Shown here piece by piece: positions 16,770 through 25,982 of a stretch of DNA of 64,000 nt. A program made the translations under genes and the position numbers. Below the pieces are notes generated by a model. That model was not told the DNA's origin and made no database searches. It saw only the letters and a program-made list of their open reading frames with translations. This stretch comes from Orenia metallireducens. GTDB lineage: Bacteria > Bacillota > Halanaerobiia > Halobacteroidales > Halobacteroidaceae. How positions within the stretch are numbered: position 1 is the stretch's first letter; every line of letters begins with the position of its first letter. The DNA lies in assembly GCF_003001995.1 (NCBI RefSeq), contig NZ_PVNB01000007.1:62001-126000 (forward strand). Direction: 5' to 3'.

Positions 16770-18077
16770 TTATAAGTAGATATACTTAACTATAAATAAG
16801 AAACCTAATAAGTAGACAATCCAATGAACATCTTCACCTTCACCATAGAAGAACTTGATAATCGGATAGATAATAAATCCTAAAGAAATACCAGTAGCAA
16901 TTGAATAGGTAAAGGGCATTGCTACAATAGTTACAAAAGCAGCTAAACTCTCAGCAATATTATCCCATTGAATATAAACAACATTCTTCAACATCAAAGC
17001 ACCTACAATAATCAAAGCTGGTGCCGTAGCTGCCGCTGGTACAATAGCAATCACCGGAGTAAAGAAGATTGATAATATAAAGCAAAGTGCCACTACTACT
17101 CCTGTTAGACCAGTTCTACCACCTTGAGCTACCCCAGAAGCCGATTCGACATAGGTAGTAACCGTTGGAGTTCCCATCATAGAACCAGCAATTGTTCCCA
17201 CAGAGTCTGCCAATAATGCTTTTTCTACCTTAGGTAAGTTACCATCTTCATCTAAAAAGCCTGCCTGCTGACTTACCCCTACCAGAGTCCCTGCTGTGTC
17301 GAATAGATCTACAAATAAGAAGGCAAATACAATCGTCAAAATTCCTTTACCCAAGGCTCCACTAATATCGGCCTTAAATAAGACTGGAGACCAAGTAGCT
17401 AAAGTTGGCAACTCAATTATCTTCTCTGGCATCTGAGCTACACCTAAAGGAATTGCCAAGATTGTGGTAATAATAATCCCCCATAAGATACTACCTTTTA
17501 CTCCTTTAGCCATCAATAGCCCTGTAATAATCAGCCCTACTATAGCTAAAAAAGCACTAGGATTGGTTAGATCCCCTAAAGTAACTAAGGTTGCATCACT
17601 ATTAACCACAATCCCTGCTCCCTGCATTCCAATAAAGGCAATAAAGAGTCCAATTCCAGCACTTACTGCTGATTTTAAAGTAGCTGGCATGGCATTAATA
17701 ATTGTCTCTCTGATCTTAGTCAAGGTCAATAATAAGAAGACAACTCCCGAAATAAAGACTGCTCCTAAAGCCTCCTGCCAACTAAGACCCATTCCCAAAA
17801 CAACAGTATAGGTAAAGTAAGCATTCAGCCCCATCCCTGGTGCTAAAGCAAAAGGATAATTAGCTAAAAAAGCCATACATAAAGTTGCAAAGGCTGCCGA
17901 CATTGCAGTTGCAATCATTACTGCTTCAAAGGGCATCCCTGTAGCCTTAACAATACTAGGATTAACAAAGATAATATAAGCCATGGTCATAAAGGTTGTA
18001 ATCCCTGCAAGAACCTCTGTTTTAATATTGGTCTTATGCTCCTTTAATGAAAATAATGATTCTAATAAACTTGACAT
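16770..18077 (-). CDS. AzgA/PbuG-type purine permease (adenine, guanine, hypoxanthine)
   Basis: A 435-residue, twelve-span permease of the NCS2 superfamily, AzgA branch. Motifs are TTFMTMAYIIFVNPSI, ALAPGMGLNAYF and MGTPTVTTYVESASGVAQGG. It imports purine bases by proton symport and feeds the deaminases downstream in the cluster. The frame extends to 18161, but AAGGAGTGGATAACT directly precedes the ATG at 18077 and the preceding 28 residues are not conserved permease sequence. It follows ygeX with a gap of 117 bases containing a dispersed repeat. I looked for a purine riboswitch there and saw none. Confidence 0.9.
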   Translation of the reverse strand: MSSLLESLFSLKEHKTNIKTEVLAGITTFMTMAYIIFVNPSIVKATGMPFEAVMIATAMSAAFATLCMAFLANYPFALAPGMGLNAYFTYTVVLGMGLSWQEALGAVFISGVVFLLLTLTKIRETIINAMPATLKSAVSAGIGLFIAFIGMQGAGIVVNSDATLVTLGDLTNPSAFLAIVGLIITGLLMAKGVKGSILWGIIITTILAIPLGVAQMPEKIIELPTLATWSPVLFKADISGALGKGILTIVFAFLFVDLFDTAGTLVGVSQQAGFLDEDGNLPKVEKALLADSVGTIAGSMMGTPTVTTYVESASGVAQGGRTGLTGVVVALCFILSIFFTPVIAIVPAAATAPALIIVGALMLKNVVYIQWDNIAESLAAFVTIVAMPFTYSIATGISLGFIIYPIIKFFYGEGEDVHWIVYLLGFLFIVKYIYL

Positions 18078-18104
18078 AGTTATCCACTCCTTAAATTTAT
18101 ATAT

Positions 18105-18187
18105 TTTAAGTTTAAGTAAAAGTCTAAAATTAAGGCAATTAATAAGAAGACTAATGCACACTTAAGCTCAAACTTAAACTTGGTCTA
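18105..18187. repeat. Dispersed inverted repeat, second copy of the 9803 family
   Basis: The left arm TTTAAGTTTAAGTAAAAGTC and the right arm CTCAAACTTAAACTTGGTCT face each other across about 45 bases. They share modules with the element at 9803-9885. It fills the ygeX-permease gap and runs a few bases past the ygeX-side start of that gap. Confidence 0.5.
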
Positions 18188-18194
18188 AACATCT

Positions 18195-19415
18195 TTAAGA
18201 CAATTCTGGTAGAGGGTACTTTCCTTTCCAGACGATATCTCTATACCCTACTGGATCAGTATCTCCTTCAGTACTGATGATTAAGACTTTAGAGTCTTGA
18301 TCTAACTTTAAAGCTTCTACTATATCCCCACAAGCTTCATCCTCTAATAAGATCTGCAACAGACCAATACCTACTGCTGCTGACTCTCCTGCGATTATTC
18401 TTGGGTCATCTTTTAGTGGATTGGCTACAATTCTCATCCCTAAGGCTGCTATATAATCTGGACAGGATAGATAGGCATCGGCATAATCCCTTAAAATCTC
18501 CCAAGCTATTGGATTTGGTTCACCACAGGCCAATCCAGCCATAATAGTATCAAGCTCACCTGTTACATTATGGGCCTGACCATCCTTGGCTAGTGCTGAT
18601 TGGTAGATACAATCTGCCTTATCAGGTTCAACAATAATAGTATAAGGACACTCTTCACCATAAATAAATACTAAAGCTGCCAAAATAGCGCCTGCAAAGG
18701 CACCTACTCCAGCTTGTAGGATAATATGGGTTGGTTTTTCTGCCACTAACTGCTCTACGACCTCACTGATAACAGTAATATATCCTTGCATAATCCATAA
18801 AGGGATATCTTCATAGCCTTCCCAGGCTGTATCTTGAACGATTACCCCATTATTCTCCTTGGCATATTCTTGGGCTATTCTCACAGTATCATCATAATTA
18901 CAATCAGTTATCGTAGCTTCTGCCCCTTCTTTTCTGATATTCTCCAGCCTCATCTTAGCAGACCCTTTAGGCATAAAGATTACCGCCTTCTGATCTAGTT
19001 GATCGGCAGCCCAAGCTACACCTCGACCATGATTACCATCGGTTGCTGTCACAAAGGTAATCTCACCAAGCTTATCTTTAATCTCTTTAGATTTCAACTT
19101 TTCAAAGCTCAACTCACTAATATCCATCTCTAATTTTTGACTCAAATATTTAATGATGGCATAAGAGCCTCCTAAAACCTTAAAGGCATTTAAGCCAAAG
19201 CGATAAGACTCATCCTTAACCCAAATCTTATCTAGCTTAAACTCCTCTGCTAAATTACTCAAGGTATGTAAAGGAGTAACTTCATATTGAGAGAAGCTCT
19301 GGTGAAATTCTCTAACCTCCTTAATTACCTCCTTAGAAAAAGAGTCTACACTGACCTTCCTTTTATTATCCTTTGTATCTTGATTATAAGTTACCTTAAT
19401 ATTATTTTTTGACAT
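18195..19415 (-). CDS. ygeX: Diaminopropionate ammonia-lyase (YgeX)
   Basis: A 406-residue PLP enzyme of the DapAL family. The PLP lysine is in RFGLNAFKVLGGSYA, the GNHGRGVAWAA loop binds phosphate, and the QAGVGAFAGAILAA segment matches the family. It splits 2,3-diaminopropionate into pyruvate and ammonia. In anaerobic purine/uric-acid-degrading gene sets ygeX sits with ygeY, ssnA and selenium-dependent hydroxylase genes, as it does here. It is the third gene of the ygeY operon, and the nitrogen operator upstream of ygeY would control it. Confidence 0.95.
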   Translation of the reverse strand: MSKNNIKVTYNQDTKDNKRKVSVDSFSKEVIKEVREFHQSFSQYEVTPLHTLSNLAEEFKLDKIWVKDESYRFGLNAFKVLGGSYAIIKYLSQKLEMDISELSFEKLKSKEIKDKLGEITFVTATDGNHGRGVAWAADQLDQKAVIFMPKGSAKMRLENIRKEGAEATITDCNYDDTVRIAQEYAKENNGVIVQDTAWEGYEDIPLWIMQGYITVISEVVEQLVAEKPTHIILQAGVGAFAGAILAALVFIYGEECPYTIIVEPDKADCIYQSALAKDGQAHNVTGELDTIMAGLACGEPNPIAWEILRDYADAYLSCPDYIAALGMRIVANPLKDDPRIIAGESAAVGIGLLQILLEDEACGDIVEALKLDQDSKVLIISTEGDTDPVGYRDIVWKGKYPLPELS

Positions 19416-19441
19416 TATCTATCCCTCATTTCTCCTTGACT

Positions 19442-21028
19442 TCATTTTAATCTAATTACCTCTCCTGGTCGATTATTGGTCTTCTGACCTTTTTGTAAAA
19501 TTAGCTCTCCATTGACCATCACCAATTCAATCCCTACAGAGTACTGGATAGGATCGATAAATGTAGCTCTATCTGCAACTGTTGCTGGATTGAAGATAAG
19601 CAGATCAGCCTTTTTGCCTACTTCCAAAGTCCCGCGATCATTAAACCCAAAGGCTTCTGCTGCCTTAGCAGTCATCTTATAGATAGCCTCCTCTAAAGTC
19701 AATACTCCTTCTTCCCTGACATACTTATCTAAGACCTTAGGAAAAGAACCATAGACCCTAGGATGGGGTCTACCACCCAATAAACCATCGGTGCAGAAGT
19801 TCTGCTCAGGTCTTTTCATAAATCTAATAATATCCTCTTCCCGACCATAATAGTCATACATCCCTACTGCATTTTCTTCTTCATATAGCAGATCAAAGAG
19901 GGCATGATAAGGATCTTTTCCTTTTAGTTGAGCTATCTCAAGTAAGTTCTTACCGATACATTTTCTGTTCTCTTCTGTCTTGACACTGGTAACGTAGATA
20001 TTCTCAAAGCCAGCAAAATCAATGAAGTTATCCCAGCCAGGGATCCCTGACTCAACATCTGCAATCATCTGCTCTCTTAATTCTTCATCCTCTAACCTCT
20101 CCAATAACTTATCTGTTCCACCATCATGGACCCAAGGTGGTAAGGTTACTCCTAACATAGTGCTGCCTGCTGCATAGGGATATTGGTCAAAGGATACTTT
20201 TACTCCTTTAGCTTGGGCTTCTTCCAAGAACTTTTCTACTCGGGGAATCTTATCCCAATTCTTCTTACCACAGACCTTAAAATGAGAGAAATGTATCTTA
20301 ACTCCACTCTCTTCACCTATCTTAATTACTTCTTGCATGGAATTTAAGATATCATCAGCTTCACTTCGTTGATGAATAACTAATGGTCTATCATACTCTG
20401 CTACCACTTTACATAGCTCAATCAGTTCTTTTTGTTCTCCATAGGCACAAGGCATATAGATTAATCCCGTTGATAACCCCGCTGCCCCTGCTTCTAAAGC
20501 CCTGTGAGTAATCTCTTTCATTCTCTCCATTTGCTCAGCATCAGGCTGACAATTCTCTAAGCCTATAACCTCCATCCGAATATTCCCATGAGGGACTAAA
20601 TAGGCTAAATTTGTAGCTATTTCTGTCTCCTCTAATAACTTCAAATAACCATCGGTCGTCTGCCAATCCCAGCTAAGATGATCACTATCGCCATCAAGTC
20701 CAGCTAGATTCTTACGCCAAGGACCAACATACTCTAAAGGAAGAGGAGCCATCGAAATACCATCTTGCCCCAAGACCTCAGTAGTGATTCCTTGCCTAAT
20801 CTTAGGCTCTATATAGGGATTGATTAAGACCTCTAAATCAGAATGGCTATGGGTATCGATAAAGCCTGGTGAAACTACCTTACCCTCTGCATCTATTATC
20901 TGATCAAATTCATCCTCATCAAATTGACCAATCCCAACTATTAAATCTCCCTCAATTACTAAATCTCCTTTAAACTTCTTAGTTTTTATTCCATCAATGA
21001 TAATTCCATTCTTAATCAAGGTCTTCAT
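19442..21028 (-). CDS. D-aminoacylase / N-acyl-D-amino-acid deacylase family amidohydrolase
   Basis: A 528-residue amidohydrolase. The metal-binding start DTHSHSDLEVLINPYIEPK and the later HQRSEADDILNSM, FSHFKVCGKKNWDK and FCTDGLLGGRPHPR segments match D-aminoacylases. It would release an amino acid from an N-acyl or N-carbamoyl compound. Between ygeY and ygeX its natural substrate is probably a purine ring-opening intermediate and not a free acyl-D-amino acid; that is inference. It overlaps ygeY by 17 bases, so the operon is tight. Confidence 0.87.
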   Translation of the reverse strand: MKTLIKNGIIIDGIKTKKFKGDLVIEGDLIVGIGQFDEDEFDQIIDAEGKVVSPGFIDTHSHSDLEVLINPYIEPKIRQGITTEVLGQDGISMAPLPLEYVGPWRKNLAGLDGDSDHLSWDWQTTDGYLKLLEETEIATNLAYLVPHGNIRMEVIGLENCQPDAEQMERMKEITHRALEAGAAGLSTGLIYMPCAYGEQKELIELCKVVAEYDRPLVIHQRSEADDILNSMQEVIKIGEESGVKIHFSHFKVCGKKNWDKIPRVEKFLEEAQAKGVKVSFDQYPYAAGSTMLGVTLPPWVHDGGTDKLLERLEDEELREQMIADVESGIPGWDNFIDFAGFENIYVTSVKTEENRKCIGKNLLEIAQLKGKDPYHALFDLLYEEENAVGMYDYYGREEDIIRFMKRPEQNFCTDGLLGGRPHPRVYGSFPKVLDKYVREEGVLTLEEAIYKMTAKAAEAFGFNDRGTLEVGKKADLLIFNPATVADRATFIDPIQYSVGIELVMVNGELILQKGQKTNNRPGEVIRLK

Positions 21029-22217
21029 AATTACTATCCTCTGCTAAAAACTTTTTCAAAATAGCAACATAACCTCTATAAGCCCCTTCTAGCTCTGTTA
21101 GTTCCACATACTCATCGACCACATGGGCTAACTTCTCCACTGATGGACCAAAACCTATAGTAGGAATCTGGCGTATCCCTGCACTCTGACTTCCATCAGT
21201 ACAGAAGGAGTAATGAGAGATCTGACTCTTTAAACCTGAGTCCTGTAAAGCCTGATAAGCCTCTTTAACAAAAGAGTCCTCTTGACTATACTTCCAAGCA
21301 GGGAAGAATCTCTTGCTAGCTAATGTATTACCAGTGTAGCAATCAACCTCTGCCTCTACCAACTTGACTTCAGCCTTAAAGGTCTTATCTCTTTTACTTA
21401 GATTATCGCTAATCTCTTCTAAAGGAGCCAAGACACTCTCTTCACTCTCACCAACCAATAACCTCCGATCAAAGGTAGCTAGACACTCTTCAGGAACTAC
21501 CGATCTACCAGGATAGGGTCTAGAATGAATATCAGTCAGCTCCAAGATAGCCTCACCAAGAAAATCATCAACAGGTAGCTCTAGCTGCTCGACCTCTGCT
21601 AAGAACTTCATCATTTGCTTAACAGCATTGACCCCTTCTTGAGGGTTAGCAGAATGGGCACTCTTACCATAAGTAGTTACTTGAATCTCAGCCCGCCCCC
21701 GCTGACCAATAGCTAAATTCAAATTAGTCGCCTCTCCAATAATCACCAAATCAGGATCGACTTGATCAACTACCTTTCCTTGAGCTACCCCTTCAAAGAT
21801 CTCCTCATGGACAGTGCCTGCTACAATTATATCTCCTTGTAAATCTTCTTTACAAGGAATAAAGCTAGCTGCAGCAAAAGCCATTGTCATGATTGCTGTT
21901 CTCATATCAGAAGTTCCTCGCCCATATAACTTACCATCTTTGATAACACCACCATAAGGATTAATACTCCACAGTTCTTGATTCTCTACACCCACTGTAT
22001 CCATATGACCTTGTAATAGTATCTTCTCTGTCCCTTGACCCTCAATCACTCCAATAGTATTGCCCCAATCATCTATCCAGACCCGATCAAAGCCCAAATC
22101 CTCCATTACCTCCTTTAAGTAAGTAGCAGCCTCCTTTTCTTGACCAGACTCCCCTGGGAAGGAGATAAATCGCTGACACTTTTTAATTAAATTATCTATA
22201 CTAAGTTTTTGACCCAT
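21012..22217 (-). CDS. ygeY: YgeY, M20-family hydrolase of selenium-linked purine catabolism
   Basis: A 401-residue zinc metallohydrolase of the M20 family. Metal and catalytic residues are visible in LQGHMDTVG, GRGTSDMRTAIM, TVHEEIFEG and IIGEATNLNLAIG. YgeY occurs with ssnA, ygeX and selenium-dependent molybdenum hydroxylases in enterobacteria and clostridia and is needed for anaerobic purine breakdown. It heads the ygeY-aminoacylase-ygeX operon. The promoter at 22275-22341 carries three phased TTAACA-type sites. Confidence 0.93.
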   Translation of the reverse strand: MGQKLSIDNLIKKCQRFISFPGESGQEKEAATYLKEVMEDLGFDRVWIDDWGNTIGVIEGQGTEKILLQGHMDTVGVENQELWSINPYGGVIKDGKLYGRGTSDMRTAIMTMAFAAASFIPCKEDLQGDIIVAGTVHEEIFEGVAQGKVVDQVDPDLVIIGEATNLNLAIGQRGRAEIQVTTYGKSAHSANPQEGVNAVKQMMKFLAEVEQLELPVDDFLGEAILELTDIHSRPYPGRSVVPEECLATFDRRLLVGESEESVLAPLEEISDNLSKRDKTFKAEVKLVEAEVDCYTGNTLASKRFFPAWKYSQEDSFVKEAYQALQDSGLKSQISHYSFCTDGSQSAGIRQIPTIGFGPSVEKLAHVVDEYVELTELEGAYRGYVAILKKFLAEDSNYEDLD

Positions 22218-22274
22218 AATACTTCTCCCCTTTTAGAATAAAATTATTTACAAAGATTACTTCTTGCAAACTAA

Positions 22275-22341
22275 TGTTAATCACATGTAAAACATATGTT
22301 AACTTTATATAAATTATAAATAAAAGCAGACTTAAAATCAA
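22275..22341 (-). promoter_or_regulatory. ygeY promoter with three phased half-sites
   Basis: Minus strand: TTGATT (22336-22341), 17 bases, TATAAT (22313-22318). One period beyond the -10 come TTAACA (22297-22302), TTTACA (22286-22291) and TTAACA (22275-22280). Counting back 11 bases from the first site lands on the same position relative to the -10 as in the nifH promoters, so the phase is kept although the overlapping site itself is lost. Confidence 0.8.
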
Positions 22342-22452
22342 GTGAATATTAATTATTTTGATATAAATTAAATATTATTTAATATTATAAGTTAAAAAAT
22401 AATTTATCGCGTGAACTTTACGTCAGATTATCTAACATCAACTTCTGTTCTC

Positions 22453-23544
22453 TTAATTTATAATTTCAATAACCACATCCATCACACCACCACAGACCAT
22501 TCCTTCATCAGCAGCAAGCTCTGCAGTCATATCAACCCTATAAAGCAACACTCTTTCTGCTTGGTTTTTGATTAAATCTACTGCTTTTTGCTTTACCTCT
22601 GCTTCACTACAACCACCACCGATAGTTCCAAAAGACCTTCCATCAGCCAAGATTAACATCTTAGCACCTGCCTTTCTAGGAGTAGAACCCTTTGTCTGAG
22701 CTATAGTTACTAAAGCCATTCCATAAGAGTTATCTTCTTTACCCAACTCTTCTACAATCCTTTCTATAAGTTCCTGACTAGCAACTTGATCTACTGCTAC
22801 TTCTACTGCTGTTCGATAAACTTGAATGATTTCAGCAAGAATACTGATCGCTATCTCCCAAGGGGTCTGGGCTCCTATATCTAAGCCAATAGGGGTATAG
22901 ACCTGCTCAAGGCTCTCTTGAGCAAAACCTCCCTCTACTAAATTGCTAAATATTTTCTTGATTCTACGCTTACTACCAATCATCCCTACATAAGCAGTCT
23001 CCTTGGCTAATACAAACTTTAAACATTCCAAATCATGCCTATGTCCTCTAGTAGCAATCACCACAAAGTCCTCTGAATGTAAATTTAAAGCTTCTAAAGC
23101 ACTTATAAAGTCATTACAGATTACCTCTTTAGCTTGGGGAAAGCGTTCTTGATTAGCAAAATAAGGTCTATCATCGATGACTATCAACTCTAAATTTAAA
23201 CCTTCGCTGATTTTAGCTAGAGCATGGGCTATATGACCACCACCTAAGATAATCAGCCTTGTCGAAGGTAGATAGGCCTCTAATAAGACCTCGACCTTCT
23301 CCTCCCCAACTACAAATTCAACTAATTCAATACTATCTTCAAGCCGATATTTCTTCCCCTGCTCTAGAAGAGCTTTAGTCAAACTCTGCTGATCTATACT
23401 GCTATAATAGTCATTCTCTCCAATCAATATCTTTCCACCTTTAATATCAGATAATTTTTGAAAACTACTCTCAACTATAGTCATTAGCAACAGCTTCTTT
23501 CTAGCTCTAGGCAGTTCATTTAATTTAGTGAATAATTCTTTCAT
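22453..23544 (-). CDS. XdhC/CoxI-family molybdenum hydroxylase maturation protein with duplicated CoxI domain
   Basis: A 363-residue XdhC-type protein, the chaperone that sulfurates or selenates and inserts molybdopterin cofactor. A Rossmann domain (RLIILGGGHIAHALAKI) sits at ~95-235. The intact XdhC_CoxI domain follows at the C-terminus (GSTPRKAGAKML; GTIGGGCSEAEV; GMVCGGVMDVV). In most family members the order is CoxI then Rossmann. The first 90 residues still resemble a CoxI domain but lack the GGGC and CGG motifs, so this looks like a protein with a decayed N-terminal copy and an active C-terminal one. It is the last gene of the yqeC-mocA-yqeB set. Confidence 0.88.
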   Translation of the reverse strand: MKELFTKLNELPRARKKLLLMTIVESSFQKLSDIKGGKILIGENDYYSSIDQQSLTKALLEQGKKYRLEDSIELVEFVVGEEKVEVLLEAYLPSTRLIILGGGHIAHALAKISEGLNLELIVIDDRPYFANQERFPQAKEVICNDFISALEALNLHSEDFVVIATRGHRHDLECLKFVLAKETAYVGMIGSKRRIKKIFSNLVEGGFAQESLEQVYTPIGLDIGAQTPWEIAISILAEIIQVYRTAVEVAVDQVASQELIERIVEELGKEDNSYGMALVTIAQTKGSTPRKAGAKMLILADGRSFGTIGGGCSEAEVKQKAVDLIKNQAERVLLYRVDMTAELAADEGMVCGGVMDVVIEIIN

Positions 23545-23545
23545 C

Positions 23546-24568
23546 TTAGACCCCCTTTCCCACAGGGCAGATAGGATAATTACACTCCTGACAAGAACGG
23601 CATAGACCTCCGTGACCTAGAGCAATAATATCCTCTCTACTGACCTCTTCACCAGCCAACACCCTAGGCAAGATTAAATCAAGAATTGTTCTTTTGTTAA
23701 ACATAGCACAGGCTGGAGTCCCTAAAATAGCTACCTCTCCTAAATAAGCTACCATAAACATCGAGCCCGGTAAGACTGGAGCTCCATAACTTTCTATTCT
23801 AGCTCCACTTGCTTTAATACCAGTTGGGGTGACATCATCAGGATCAACCGACATCCCACCACCAGTCAAAATTAGCTCTATACCAGTCTCTACTAATTTT
23901 TGAATAGCTTCTGCAATCCTTTGAGGGTCATCAGGAGCATAGATCACCTCTTCAATTGGCAGATTATACTCTGCTGCCTTTGACTTAAAGACCGAAGCGA
24001 ACTTATCCTCAATCCTTCCATAATAGACCTCATTACCAGTGATAATAACCCCTATTCTCCTCCTGATAAAAGGCTTTATTCTTAACAACTCTTTTTCTCT
24101 ACTCAACTCTTCAACCTCTTCAATATTTCCCTTAGCCGTCTTAAGAGGAATTATTCGAGTACCTGCTAACTTGCTTTTAGCCTCTACTACTGTATTATTG
24201 TGTAAGGTGGCAATAGTCACATCTTCAATATTATTTAATCGATATAATAAATCCACATCTACCTTCAATAATCCACCATACTCAGCCTTTAAGGTAACCT
24301 TGCCTTCACTAGCTTGGGTATAGCTTACCCCTTGACCTGCTATCGCTTGAGCAATTCTATTAGCCGCCTCCTCTTCATGGCATTCATCATCACCTAATTC
24401 CATAAGATAAATATGATCCTTGCCCATACTTTTAAGCACAGGAATATCTTCCTTTTGAACCAAATGTCCTTTCTTGAATCTAACCCCCTTAAACTCTCCA
24501 GGAATAACTTGAGTCATATCATGACCCAAAATCATTCCAACTGCATCCTCTACTTTAACCTTTTCCAT
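23546..24568 (-). CDS. Molybdopterin-binding protein (MoeA/CinA-like) of the Mo-hydroxylase maturation set
   Basis: Three hundred and forty residues. The N-terminal 150 residues (KVEDAVGMILGHDMTQVIPG) are characteristic of a family found with selenium-dependent molybdenum hydroxylases. Residues ~170-310 are a MoCF/MPT-binding domain (GVIITGNEVYYGRI; LTGGGMSVDPDDVTPTG). A cysteine-rich tail follows (CRSCQECNYPICPVGKG) that could bind metal. It probably holds molybdopterin during its conversion to the cytosine dinucleotide form. The gene ends 2 bases before the XdhC-type gene begins. Confidence 0.85.
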   Translation of the reverse strand: MEKVKVEDAVGMILGHDMTQVIPGEFKGVRFKKGHLVQKEDIPVLKSMGKDHIYLMELGDDECHEEEAANRIAQAIAGQGVSYTQASEGKVTLKAEYGGLLKVDVDLLYRLNNIEDVTIATLHNNTVVEAKSKLAGTRIIPLKTAKGNIEEVEELSREKELLRIKPFIRRRIGVIITGNEVYYGRIEDKFASVFKSKAAEYNLPIEEVIYAPDDPQRIAEAIQKLVETGIELILTGGGMSVDPDDVTPTGIKASGARIESYGAPVLPGSMFMVAYLGEVAILGTPACAMFNKRTILDLILPRVLAGEEVSREDIIALGHGGLCRSCQECNYPICPVGKGV

Positions 24569-24583
24569 ATTATATCCCCCTTC

Positions 24584-25375
24584 TTAACTAAAAGAGAGGA
24601 TTGCTTCTAAAACTCCCCCTCCTATTGCCAAAGCCTTGTCTGAAATAGTGGTACTATGCTTGATTTCACCTCTAGGATCTATATCTCCCAACTTCGTTCC
24701 AATTTTAACCATTATATCACTTCTTAAAACCCCTCTAATCACCCCTGAGATTTCTGCCTTAATTGGCTGTTGATCTATATAGCCAAAGACCCCACCGGCT
24801 TCAATCATATCACCTATACTATACCGTGAAGTGAATCTTCCTATTATAGGAGCCTTCAAGACTCGCTCTCTAGAGTAACCAGCAATCATCCCAGGCAGAC
24901 CAGTATTCTCTTGAGCTCTTCCTGCTCTAATCACTCGACCTAGAAAGTGACCTCGATTGGTCTCAATTACAGCATCTACATCTACCCCCGCCTCAAAGCC
25001 TGGTCCTAAAGCAATCACAACCTCTGCATCATCGATAGCAGTTCCTAAATTACGTTTAGCAATAATAGCATCTATTAATACACTAAAGTCCATCTTATCT
25101 TTAACCTTAGCTTGAGGATCGATAATTACTGGGATATTTCCTTCTGCTAAAATATCTTTAACCTCTTGCAGCCCCTCTGCTCTATAAGCCTTAATCCCTT
25201 CCACCTCACAGTAACCTTGATAAATCGCTTCTGAGAAAGCAACGGTTCTGCGAACAGTTAGAGGTTTCTCAACTTCAGTCATAACTATCTTAAATCCTGA
25301 CTTATATAACCTATAAGCTACACCAGTAGCTAAATCACCTGCTCCTCTAATTAAAATCAATTTATCTTTAATCAT
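24584..25375 (-). CDS. yqeB: YqeB, selenium-dependent molybdenum hydroxylase system protein
   Basis: A 263-residue protein starting LILIRGAGDLATGVAYRLYKSGF, a nucleotide-binding fold, with later VVIALGPGFEAGVDVDAVIETNRGH. This is the YqeB (EF2563-like) family, which comparative genomics links to the selenium-containing molybdenum hydroxylase trait along with yqeC and selD. It is thought to help build the labile selenium cofactor. The start overlaps mocA by 8 bases. Confidence 0.92.
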   Translation of the reverse strand: MIKDKLILIRGAGDLATGVAYRLYKSGFKIVMTEVEKPLTVRRTVAFSEAIYQGYCEVEGIKAYRAEGLQEVKDILAEGNIPVIIDPQAKVKDKMDFSVLIDAIIAKRNLGTAIDDAEVVIALGPGFEAGVDVDAVIETNRGHFLGRVIRAGRAQENTGLPGMIAGYSRERVLKAPIIGRFTSRYSIGDMIEAGGVFGYIDQQPIKAEISGVIRGVLRSDIMVKIGTKLGDIDPRGEIKHSTTISDKALAIGGGVLEAILSFS

Positions 25376-25982
25376 AGTTCATCCCTTCTTTCAATAACCT
25401 CTGATAATCCTCTGCTCTATCTATATCAAAATGGATTGCAGGGGAAGCTACTTTTACTATTTCAACTTGACTATCATACTTAGCAATCAATTCTCTACCC
25501 CCTTTATCTCCACTAACTCTACTTAATTCATCTAACAAGTCAACATTAAAGATAGTCGGGTTTCCTCTGAACCCTTTATATTCTGGTACCAAGATTAGAG
25601 GTTTTTCTTCCAGAAAGACTTTTAATAATTTATTTATAATTACAGTATTAATATAAGGTAAATCTCCTGGTAAGAATAAAATCCCCTCTAAAGTTTCTTC
25701 CTCTTTAATAGCTTCAACCCCAGCCTTGACAGAGCTACTCAATCCTGCTCGATAATCACTATTAAAGATTAGATTCAGTTCCTTATCTTGTAGCAATTCT
25801 CTTATCTGCTGAGCCTGATGACCTAATACAACTAAAACTTGCTCAACCTCAGAAGCTAAAACCTGATCTACTACCACTTCTATTAGCCTTTTATTAGCAA
25901 ATTGCTCCCCTAAGTTTAATAGCTGTTTGGGATAGCCCAATCTACTTGATAATCCTGCTGCTAAGACAATTGCAGCTATCAT
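25368..25982 (-). CDS. mocA: Molybdenum cofactor cytidylyltransferase (MocA/YgfJ type)
   Basis: A 204-residue nucleotidyltransferase with the signature AIVLAAGLSSRLGYPKQLL at the N-terminus and LFLPGDLPYI in the middle. It adds CMP to molybdopterin to make the dinucleotide cofactor used by xanthine-dehydrogenase-family enzymes. It overlaps yqeC by 4 bases and yqeB by 8, giving a closely coupled yqeC-mocA-yqeB-MPT-xdhC-type operon. The substrate preference (CTP over GTP) is family knowledge. Confidence 0.92.
   Translation of the reverse strand: MIAAIVLAAGLSSRLGYPKQLLNLGEQFANKRLIEVVVDQVLASEVEQVLVVLGHQAQQIRELLQDKELNLIFNSDYRAGLSSSVKAGVEAIKEEETLEGILFLPGDLPYINTVIINKLLKVFLEEKPLILVPEYKGFRGNPTIFNVDLLDELSRVSGDKGGRELIAKYDSQVEIVKVASPAIHFDIDRAEDYQRLLKEGMNYD

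Noticed and set aside
18078-18194. Purine riboswitch before the AzgA-type permease
   Set aside because: The gap holds a dispersed inverted repeat; I cannot find the conserved purine-aptamer core.
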